From NCBI GenBank assembly GCA_903921455.1, contig CAIXPZ010000242.1:1-39630 (forward strand): a DNA stretch of 39,630 bases. The letters run 5' to 3'. Positions 1-6,839 of the stretch are shown here, piece by piece. Source of the stretch: an uncultured Verrucomicrobia subdivision 3 bacterium. GTDB taxonomy: Bacteria; Verrucomicrobiota; Verrucomicrobiae; Limisphaerales; UBA11358. The translations under genes and the position numbers were made by a program. The notes under the pieces are model-generated. The model was not told where the DNA came from and searched no databases. It worked only from the letters and a program-made list of their open reading frames with translations. Every line of letters starts with the position of its first letter. Positions within the stretch are counted from its first letter, which is position 1.

Positions 1-1
1 C

Positions 2-1108
2 AAACCGTTCGTTTCTGATCCTCCCGCGTCAATCTTGACGAGCGCGCACATCGAAGGACTCGCCAAAGCCGTCATCAATAACAATCTGCGCCTGTTGACG
101 GATTTAGACAACCACGGCTCGTGCGATTGCAGTTATTCGTTGCAGGACAATTGCCGCTTTCGCGTCAATGTTTACAAGCAAAATGGCAACTACGCGATGG
201 TGTTGCGCCGGCTGCAATCCAAAATTCCCTCGCTCGAAGCATTGCAGTTGCCAGCGGTGTTTCGTGAAGTGGTGAAAGAGAAGAACGGAATTATTTTTGT
301 CACCGGTGGCACGGGCAGCGGCAAAACGACGACGCTGGCGGCACTGTTGAACGAGATCAATCAGACCGAGGAAATTCACGTCGTCACGCTGGAAGACCCG
401 ATTGAATTTTTGCATCCGCATCTCAAGGCCACGTTCAGCCAGCGCGAGCTGGGGCGCGATTTCTTCAATTTTCCCGACGGCCTGCGGGCCGCGCTGCGGC
501 AGGCACCGAAAATTATTTTTGTCGGGGAAATCCGCGACCGCGAAACGATGGAGATTGCGCTTACCGCCGGCGAAACCGGCCATTTGGTTTTCAGCACGCT
601 CCACACCATCAGCGCCGGCCAAACCATCAACCGCATCCTCGGCATGTTCAGCAAAGAGGAAGAACAACAGGTGCGCGAGCGGCTCGTCGGCTCCCTGCGT
701 TACATTATCAGCCAGCGGCTGGTGCCCAAGACGGCCGGCGGCCGGTTGCTGGTCACGGAATTGATGGGCAGCAGCCTGCGCACGCGCGAAGCCATTGCGC
801 TCGGCGAAAATGAAAACCGCCGGCTGGCGGACATCATCGAGGCCGGCCAAACCGCCGGCTGGCACAGCTTCGAACAGTCGCTAATCAAAGCCTACGATGA
901 GGATTTAATCACCGAGGAAACGGCGGTGCTCAACTGCATCAATAAACCGACCATGCTCCAGCGCATTGATGCCGTCAACCATCGCCGGGCAACCGCCAGC
1001 TCCGGCCCCACGTTGAAAATGCGAATGGATGGCATGGCCACCATGATGCCGCCCGCAACCAAACCGCCCGTCCTGCCTGCGGGTGAAGGGTTGAGGCCCG
1101 GCCAGTGA
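2..1108 (+). CDS. PilT-like type IV pilus retraction ATPase (5' partial)
   Basis: A secretion-type ATPase of the PilT/GspE family, which hydrolyses ATP on the cytoplasmic face of the inner membrane to retract type IV pili. The reading frame is open to the window edge, so the true start lies upstream; an internal TTG at 35 is not needed. Seen: a Walker A motif GGTGSGKT (about nt 305-328), the Asp box VTLEDPIEF, the Walker B region FVGEIRD and the His box TGHLVFSTLHT. Together these are the family signature, and the C-terminal layout fits PilT better than PilB/GspE. Oddities: the residues before Walker B read LRQAPKI rather than the usual LRQDPDI, and the AIRNLIRE retraction motif region reads TREAIALGEN. 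The tail ends in a Met/Pro-rich stretch. It could be a PilU-type or specialised paralogue. It converges on the response-regulator gene. Confidence 0.9.
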   Translation, partial: KPFVSDPPASILTSAHIEGLAKAVINNNLRLLTDLDNHGSCDCSYSLQDNCRFRVNVYKQNGNYAMVLRRLQSKIPSLEALQLPAVFREVVKEKNGIIFVTGGTGSGKTTTLAALLNEINQTEEIHVVTLEDPIEFLHPHLKATFSQRELGRDFFNFPDGLRAALRQAPKIIFVGEIRDRETMEIALTAGETGHLVFSTLHTISAGQTINRILGMFSKEEEQQVRERLVGSLRYIISQRLVPKTAGGRLLVTELMGSSLRTREAIALGENENRRLADIIEAGQTAGWHSFEQSLIKAYDEDLITEETAVLNCINKPTMLQRIDAVNHRRATASSGPTLKMRMDGMATMMPPATKPPVLPAGEGLRPGQ

Positions 1109-1176
1109 TTGGAGCCGTAACAGGAAAGAACAACCGATAGTAGAGAAGAATAGGAATTGCCCCCGAGAAGGCTGAC

Positions 1177-1210
1177 GTCGCGAAAAAAGTGCGCCATTTT
1201 ACTTCGTGAC
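1177..1210. terminator. Hairpin in convergent gap (possible terminator)
   Basis: GTCGCGAA (1177-1184) pairs with TTCGTGAC (1203-1210) with one G-T wobble. Inside it, AAAA (1185-1188) pairs with TTTT (1197-1200), leaving an 8-nt loop and a 2-nt bulge. It lies between the convergent PilT-like and response-regulator genes. No clear T-run follows on either strand, so it is only a possible terminator or RNA 3'-end stabiliser. Confidence 0.35.
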
Positions 1211-1219
1211 GAAAAGCTT

Positions 1220-1271
1220 AAAGCCGTGCGGTTACGCCAACCGGGAAATCAACTGCCGCATTAACGGCTTT
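1220..1271 (-). terminator. Candidate terminator of response-regulator transcript
   Basis: On the minus strand AAAGCCGT+GCGG pairs with CCGC+ACGGCTTT, a 12-bp stem. The left arm contains the last sense codons of the response regulator, and its TAA stop falls in the 4-nt bulge. The arm is followed by the short T-rich stretch TAAGCTTTTC. The loop is long (24 nt) and the T-tract is poor, so confidence is modest. Confidence 0.35.
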
Positions 1272-1893
1272 GCTTCCGGGCGAATTTCATGACTGCCTCG
1301 GTCTGGCTGTGGACGTGCAGTTTTTCGTAAATGCGCTGGATGTAGGTGCGCACGGTGCTCAGGCTGATGCCCAGTTCGCTGGCAATTTCCTTGTAAGGAT
1401 GTCCGCGCGACAGGCCTTGCAGCACCTCCATTTCGCGCGCGGTTAGCGATTCCGTCTCCGCCCGGATCGCCGCGTGCGCTTGAAAGGACTGCACCACCTT
1501 CCGCGCAATGTGGCCGGACATTGGCGAACCGCCGTCGTAAACCTCGCGGATGGCCTCGATGATTTTTGCGGGACGATTACTTTTCACCAGATAGCCGAAG
1601 GCACCTGCCGACAACGCCTGAAACACCTGCTCGCCCTCCTCGAAAACCGTCAGCATGATGATCTTCACCGAGGGCGCGGCCTTCCGCAAAATCGAGACGC
1701 AATCAATGCCGCTCATGCCGGGCAAATTGATGTCCATCAGCACGACATCGGGCAGTTGCTGCGGGATGCCAGCGAGCGCATCCTCGGCGTTCGGATAGGC
1801 CTTCACGCAGCGGAAGCCGGACTGGCCTGCGAAATAGCGCACCAAGGTTTCGCGCAGCTTGGCGTCGTCTTCAACGATCGAAACTTTAATCAT
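1261..1893 (-). CDS. LuxR/NarL-type response regulator
   Basis: A two-component response regulator of 210 residues. The receiver domain spans about residues 1-120 with acidic pocket E8-D9-D10, phospho-acceptor D54 (VLMDINLPG), T82 and K104. A LuxR-type helix-turn-helix follows at about 148-205 (LTAREMEVLQGLSRG, then KEIASELGISLSTVRTYI). Phosphorylation of D54 should drive dimerisation and DNA binding. The ATG at 1893 was chosen because the receiver fold begins right after it (MIKVSIVEDD). The frame stays open upstream to a GTG at 2031 and has other ATGs at 1971 and 1953, but that extension has no domain and includes an 18-bp intergenic repeat. The gene follows the propeller histidine kinase on the same strand, so the two are very probably cognate partners controlling the neighbouring polysaccharide genes. 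Confidence 0.93.
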   Translation of the reverse strand: MIKVSIVEDDAKLRETLVRYFAGQSGFRCVKAYPNAEDALAGIPQQLPDVVLMDINLPGMSGIDCVSILRKAAPSVKIIMLTVFEEGEQVFQALSAGAFGYLVKSNRPAKIIEAIREVYDGGSPMSGHIARKVVQSFQAHAAIRAETESLTAREMEVLQGLSRGHPYKEIASELGISLSTVRTYIQRIYEKLHVHSQTEAVMKFARKQSR

Positions 1894-2008
1894 GGCGGAA
1901 TCAAGTGACGTCACCAAAGCAGCGGGCGTCGCTGCCGAAGCTACCACGGCCATGTCGGAAACTGAATTCATTTCAATCCAATCTAACCGCAATGCCGCTA
2001 GTCGCGTA

Positions 2009-2026
2009 GTCGGATGAAACGTGGAC
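2009..2026 (-). promoter_or_regulatory. 18-bp intergenic repeat, copy 1 (candidate operator)
   Basis: GTCGGATGAAACGTGGAC on the plus strand occurs exactly here and at 20812-20829. The ends GTC/GAC form a short inverted repeat. It lies between the kinase stop codon and the regulator start, in the same orientation to its downstream gene as copy 2. A shared CGGTTAG lies downstream of both copies on the minus strand, at different distances. It could be a regulator binding site or a scattered genomic repeat. Confidence 0.4.
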
Positions 2027-2032
2027 GCCACC

Positions 2033-5000
2033 TTATTTCACCGCCGAAAAATTGACGGGGACGATGAGGGAAATGCGGGTGCCGCGACCAGGCTGGCTGT
2101 CACATTCAAAATGGCCGCCGATGCTGCGCAGCCGTTCACGCATATTTTCCAGACCGTTGCCGCCCCCGCTCCGCTTCGGCGGCGAGGCCGGGGCAAAACC
2201 ACAGCCGTTGTCCTCGATGCTGATCCTGATTTCTTCCGCGCCGGGCGCGAGCTGCACACTCACGCGGCTGGCCTTCGCGTGTTTGAGCACGTTGTTCAGC
2301 GCTTCCTTGGCGGCGAGAAAAACTTGGCGACGCACTCCGGTCGGCAAGGTGACGGACGGAATTGCCGGCGGCAAATCGAAGGCGCATTGCACGGCACTGC
2401 CGTCGAAATAGTCCTCCGCATAGCGGCATAGATAATGCACGAGGTCGGCCAGCGTGTCGTTGCGCGGATTGACCGCCCAGACAACCTCCTCGAACGAGCG
2501 AATGGTGTCGCGCGCGGTTTCGGAAATCTCCTGCACGTCGCCGCGCGCGGCGGCGGGAATGTCAGGATGGCCGCCAGCCATTTCAGTCAGGAGCGAGAGC
2601 CGTGTGAGTTTCGCGCCCACCTCGTCGTGCATGTCACGGGCAATGCGCGTGCGCTCTTTTTCGAGCGCGGCCTGCTGCTCAAGCTGCACCATGCGCGCCC
2701 GCAAACGGCGGAATGAAACGTAGCGCACGATCGCCACCACGCTCGCCGTGAAGCCAAATAAAACCAGGCCGCGAAACCACCACGTCTGCCAGAAATATGG
2801 CGCCACCACCACGTTCACCACCGCACCGGTTTCGTTCCAGACGCCGGCGTTGTTGCAGGCCAGCACGTGGAACTGATAGTCACCGGCCGGTAGATGCGGA
2901 TACTTTGCGCTGCGCTGCGTGCCGGCCTCAATCCAGTCCTCGTCAAAATTGTCGAGCCGGTAACGGAACTGGACATTTTCCGGCGAGGCGAAACTCAAAG
3001 CTGCAAATTCAAATTCCAGCTTGCGATGCTGCGGCAAAAGGCGCAGCCCGCTTTTTGACTGGCGCAGATCCGGCCAGCCATTTCCGTTCTCCGTCTGCAA
3101 TGGCGAACGGGCGGCGTAGAGCGCCGCCGTCTTGTCATCCACGGCCACGCGCTCCACCAATACCGGCGGCGGCAGGGGGTTTGCGCGGAGGCTTTCGGGT
3201 TGCACCGCCAGCAAGCCGCTGCGGGTTGCAAACCACAGCCGCCCGTCGCTCCCTTGGCAGACGTTGGGGAAGTTCGCGGAGTTCGGCTGGAAATTGGGCA
3301 GACCTTCGTTGCGTCCGAAGACCAGCGAACGCAAATGCTCCGCGCCGCCTTCCGCCACCGCCGCCAAATCCGCCAGTTGCAATTGAAACAAACCGTGATT
3401 GCCCACGACCCATAATCCGCCGCGCCGGTCCGGCAACAGTTGCGAGGCGAAATCGTCCATCAATCCATCCGCCGTCGTGAGTCGCGAGAATTTCCCGTTC
3501 TTCAACCGCCCCACGCCCGCGCCCGCGAAACCAACCCACAAAGTCCCGTCCGCCGTGGTTTGCAACGCGCGCACTGGCGCACCGCCTGACTCGGTGACCG
3601 CCGTTTCCCGCACGAGCGCCGCTCCGCTGATGCGCAACACCTGGCCTTCCAGCGTGCCAATCCACAACGTTCCATCCGCGCCTTCAGCCATGGCGCGGAT
3701 GGTGCGGTTTTCGCCCGGCAGCTCGTAAGTCGCGACGATTTTGCCCTCGTGCAATTGCTGCAGGCGGCTGGGCGAGCCGGTGACAACCCAGACATCATCG
3801 TTCGCCGCGACAAAAATCAAATGCACGGAACCGTTGTGCAAACCATCCTGCCGCTGCCAGGTGCGCCAGGTGCCGGCGTGAAAATAATTCAGCGTGCGAT
3901 TGCGCGCGCCCACCCAGACACCGCCTTTCTTGTCCGCAGCGACGCAGGTGGCGGCGTCCGCCGTCCAGCCGGATTCCGCGCCGATCACATTCCATTTGCC
4001 GTCGTGGCAGCGGGTCAAAATGCCGCTTTGCGAGGCAACCCAAATCCAGCCCTCGGTGTCCTCGCAAACCGAGGCGACGGATTCAAACGGCAGCCCGGTT
4101 TCGCGCCCAATCAACTCCACCGCGCTGGGGCGGATGAGATCCAAGCCGCCGCCGCGCGTGCCGGCCCAGAGGTTGCCCTCGCGATCCTCATTCAAGCAAT
4201 AAACGGATTGGTGGGAGGTGGGAATCGGTTTCAGCTCGCCGTTTTTGAACCGGAAAAGGCCGTCCGCCATCGTGCCAATCCACAACGCTCCGGCGCGATC
4301 CTCGAACATAATTTGCGGTTCGGCATTCGTGGGCAAGACCGCCAGCTCCACCGGTTCAAGGTGTCCGTCGTATTTCAACAGCCGCGTGCCGTCGCAAAGC
4401 CACATGCCCGACGAAGCCGCGCCACACAGCCGGACGGCGGATTCCTTGCAAAACAAATTGGTTCGCAATTCGCCGCCGCGAAATACGCCGATCTGACCGC
4501 CTTTGGAAAACCATAATTCGCCCGCCGCATCGGTCGCGATCCAGGCGTTGATTCCGGCTGGCCAGCCATTCGTGGTGCCGAACCGGGTCACCTGACCCTC
4601 CTTAATCCGGCAAAGCGTGCTTTGATAAGCAATCCAAACGGCACCGGCATGATCTTCCGCCATGGCCGCGACCCGCTCGGTCGGCAACCCTTCCCCCGGG
4701 CCATAAGTGCGCGCCGCATCCGGCTCCAGACAAATCACTGAACCCGTATCAATCCCCAGCCAGAAGCGGCCGCGCCGGTCGAGCAACATCGTGCGGATAG
4801 ATTTTTTGAGCAGGCTTGGCAGTTGAACCGCCGAAAAACCCGCGCCGTTGAAACGCATCAAGCCGCCGTAAGTCGCCACCCACAAATAGCCGTCCGCCGT
4901 CTGCGCCACGCCCGTCACGCTGTTGTCCGGCAGCCCTTCATCCGTCTGCCACGCACGACATGACCAGTCGGCATGTTGCCCCGCCGCCCCCGCCCGACCG

Positions 5001-5065
5001 GCGGACGAAAACAAAAACGCCCACGCCAGCAAGGCGGCGATGAGTTGTGGCAGACGAGCGGGCAT
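2033..5065 (-). CDS. Periplasmic two-component propeller sensor histidine kinase (Reg_prop/Y_Y_Y/HisKA_3)
   Basis: A 1010-residue membrane sensor kinase. Residues 1-28 are a signal peptide. Residues about 40-625 hold many Reg_prop repeats of the DGxLWVAT/GGLWVVG type (for example 58-66, 258-266, 466-472, 548-556, 607-613), expected to form two periplasmic beta-propellers. Residues about 680-755 match the Y_Y_Y domain (YRLDNFDEDW, YPHLPAGDY). One transmembrane helix lies at about 764-782. The HisKA_3 domain has phospho-acceptor H813 in ARDMHDEVGAKLTRL; the HATPase domain has N924, DNGCGF (952-957) and GNGLENM (969-975). This architecture is the one Bacteroidetes hybrid two-component systems use to sense oligosaccharides, but here the receiver is a separate downstream protein. 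It lies behind lyase and sulfatase genes, which suggests glycan sensing. The exact ligand cannot be read from sequence. Confidence 0.95.
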   Translation of the reverse strand: MPARLPQLIAALLAWAFLFSSAGRAGAAGQHADWSCRAWQTDEGLPDNSVTGVAQTADGYLWVATYGGLMRFNGAGFSAVQLPSLLKKSIRTMLLDRRGRFWLGIDTGSVICLEPDAARTYGPGEGLPTERVAAMAEDHAGAVWIAYQSTLCRIKEGQVTRFGTTNGWPAGINAWIATDAAGELWFSKGGQIGVFRGGELRTNLFCKESAVRLCGAASSGMWLCDGTRLLKYDGHLEPVELAVLPTNAEPQIMFEDRAGALWIGTMADGLFRFKNGELKPIPTSHQSVYCLNEDREGNLWAGTRGGGLDLIRPSAVELIGRETGLPFESVASVCEDTEGWIWVASQSGILTRCHDGKWNVIGAESGWTADAATCVAADKKGGVWVGARNRTLNYFHAGTWRTWQRQDGLHNGSVHLIFVAANDDVWVVTGSPSRLQQLHEGKIVATYELPGENRTIRAMAEGADGTLWIGTLEGQVLRISGAALVRETAVTESGGAPVRALQTTADGTLWVGFAGAGVGRLKNGKFSRLTTADGLMDDFASQLLPDRRGGLWVVGNHGLFQLQLADLAAVAEGGAEHLRSLVFGRNEGLPNFQPNSANFPNVCQGSDGRLWFATRSGLLAVQPESLRANPLPPPVLVERVAVDDKTAALYAARSPLQTENGNGWPDLRQSKSGLRLLPQHRKLEFEFAALSFASPENVQFRYRLDNFDEDWIEAGTQRSAKYPHLPAGDYQFHVLACNNAGVWNETGAVVNVVVAPYFWQTWWFRGLVLFGFTASVVAIVRYVSFRRLRARMVQLEQQAALEKERTRIARDMHDEVGAKLTRLSLLTEMAGGHPDIPAAARGDVQEISETARDTIRSFEEVVWAVNPRNDTLADLVHYLCRYAEDYFDGSAVQCAFDLPPAIPSVTLPTGVRRQVFLAAKEALNNVLKHAKASRVSVQLAPGAEEIRISIEDNGCGFAPASPPKRSGGGNGLENMRERLRSIGGHFECDSQPGRGTRISLIVPVNFSAVK

Positions 5066-5161
5066 TGGTCGGATACTAATTTAGAATCGGCGGCGCGCAA
5101 GGTGGATGCGCCCGGTCATCAGGCCATGAGCTTGCGTGGAGCGCCGTCTCGATTTGTTTTC

Positions 5162-6802
5162 TTATTTTGCCAACGCCGGCTTTGCGCCTTGCCAGCCATT
5201 TTTCCATTGCGCCATAAGCTGATTGACGAGTTCAGTCTTGGCCGGGTCTTTGGCGATGTTCACGTTTTCCTGCGGATCGTTTTGATGATCGTAAAGCTCA
5301 ACGGCGTCCACCCGCGCATGATCCTTGCGGCCAACCCAAACGGTAAAACGATAGCGGTCGGTGCGCATAGTGTAGCCCATCAAGCCGCCCTTCTGGCCCC
5401 GCGGATACTGGCTGAAGGCCGCCGTTTTCCACGGGCGTTGCGGGTCATCCAGCAGCTGCTTGAAACTCGTCCCTTCAAGATGACCCGGCAGTGGCAGGCC
5501 CGCGAGTTCGGCCAGCGTCGGATAAATGTCCACAAATTCCACGAGCGCGTCCGTGTGCATGCCGGGATGCTTCATACCCGGTGCGGAAAGTATCAGCGGC
5601 GCGTTCACATCGTTCTCCACATTGCTATGTTTGCCCCACGCGGCGTGTTCGCCAAGTTTCCAGCCATGATCGCCCCAAAGAATCACAATCGTGTTGGTGC
5701 GGAGATTGAGCCGGTCAAGTTCCGCGAGCACCCTGCCGATTTGCGCGTCGCTGTAGCTTACGCCGGCGAAATAGGCCTGCTTGAGTTTGCGCGCGATTTC
5801 CGGCGGGATCGGACCTTCCGGCGGAACGTCCTTGTAGGCGCGAATTTCCCCATCGTTCGGATTAACGGCGTAACCGGGCGCGTCTTTTGCGGGAAACGGA
5901 TTTGGCGCGAGCTCAATCTTGGCGGGATCATAAAGATCCCAATATTTTTTCGGCGCCACCCACGGCAGATGCGGCTTGATGAAGCCAACCGCGAGAAAAA
6001 ACGGTTCCGGCTTCTGGCTGATCGCTTGCAACGTCTTCACCGCAAGGTCCGCCACCTTGCCGTCGGTGTAAGTGTTGTCCGGCACGTCGGCACATTCATA
6101 AACCGGGCCGCGAACATTGGCTTTGAACGCTGAATCGCTCTCGCCAGCACCAGCCTTCATGCCATTTTTTTTGACCTTCTTGGCTGCGGCGGTGCCCGTC
6201 GCCAAATTTTTCCCCGGCGCATTAGTCAGCGGCAGCGAATAGGACTCGAGTTTCGTTCCCGCATTGTCACCCTTGTTGCCGTCCGGTTCGCCTTGGACGT
6301 TTTCCTGCCCCAGCGCGACATTCTCCAGCTGCGCGTAAATCGGTGCTTTCGGCGTCTGCCACGGCACCGACCAGGTTTGCGGATCGTCCAGCCCGCCGTG
6401 AAAAATTTTGCCCATGCCCTGAACGAAATAGCCGTTGTTCTTGAAATGCTGCCCCAGCGTGACGACCTCCGGCAGCGCCACGCGGAAATGCGTGACCAAA
6501 TCCCAGACCTTCGTCGTGTCGGGCCTTGTGCCGGTCATCACGCTGGAGCGCGACGGCGAACAAACGGCCTGCTGGCAATAGGCGCGATTGAAAACCATGC
6601 CCGACTTGGCGAGGGCGTCAATGTTCGGACTCTGGATATAATCCTTGCCGTAGCAGCCCAGCTCCGGCCGTAAATCATCCACGACGATGAAGAGGACGTT
6701 GGGCTTCGATTGCGCCGTATCGGCGGCAGCCAAAGGCAGCCCAGCGGCCACAACCGACCAGGCAGCAGCGGCAAGAATGTTCCGTATTGGTTTTGATTTC
6801 AT
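5162..6802 (-). CDS. Sulfatase, iduronate-2-sulfatase-like
   Basis: A 546-residue type I sulfatase that would hydrolyse sulfate esters from sugars. A signal peptide occupies residues 1-27, so it acts in the periplasm or outside the cell. Metal-binding D42-D43 occur in FIVVDDLRPELG. The formylglycine motif is C81-S-P-S-R in AVCSPSRSSVMTGTRPDTTKVWDL-type context, which is typical of the iduronate-2-sulfatase branch. WGDHGWKLGEH and the following KHSN supply further active-site residues. Activity needs a formylglycine-generating enzyme, not encoded in the window. A low-complexity Ala/Lys/Gly insert (about 168-230) lies between the N-terminal strands and the CADVPDN region. It is 37 nt downstream of the duplicated lyase gene in the same direction. 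Substrate could be a sulfated uronate or hexose; the family alone does not decide it. Confidence 0.92.
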   Translation of the reverse strand: MKSKPIRNILAAAAWSVVAAGLPLAAADTAQSKPNVLFIVVDDLRPELGCYGKDYIQSPNIDALAKSGMVFNRAYCQQAVCSPSRSSVMTGTRPDTTKVWDLVTHFRVALPEVVTLGQHFKNNGYFVQGMGKIFHGGLDDPQTWSVPWQTPKAPIYAQLENVALGQENVQGEPDGNKGDNAGTKLESYSLPLTNAPGKNLATGTAAAKKVKKNGMKAGAGESDSAFKANVRGPVYECADVPDNTYTDGKVADLAVKTLQAISQKPEPFFLAVGFIKPHLPWVAPKKYWDLYDPAKIELAPNPFPAKDAPGYAVNPNDGEIRAYKDVPPEGPIPPEIARKLKQAYFAGVSYSDAQIGRVLAELDRLNLRTNTIVILWGDHGWKLGEHAAWGKHSNVENDVNAPLILSAPGMKHPGMHTDALVEFVDIYPTLAELAGLPLPGHLEGTSFKQLLDDPQRPWKTAAFSQYPRGQKGGLMGYTMRTDRYRFTVWVGRKDHARVDAVELYDHQNDPQENVNIAKDPAKTELVNQLMAQWKNGWQGAKPALAK

Positions 6803-6839
6803 TGGTAGTTGGGCGGGTTGTTAGACGCTGGCAGATTTT

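Noticed and set aside
1894..2031. Long N-terminal extension of the response regulator from a GTG at 2031
   Set aside because: The added residues show no domain, include the 18-bp intergenic repeat, and the receiver fold begins exactly at the ATG at 1893.
4973..6133. 386-codon open frame on the plus strand opposite the sulfatase
   Set aside because: Antisense to conserved sulfatase motifs and rich in Arg/His/Phe with no recognisable domain.
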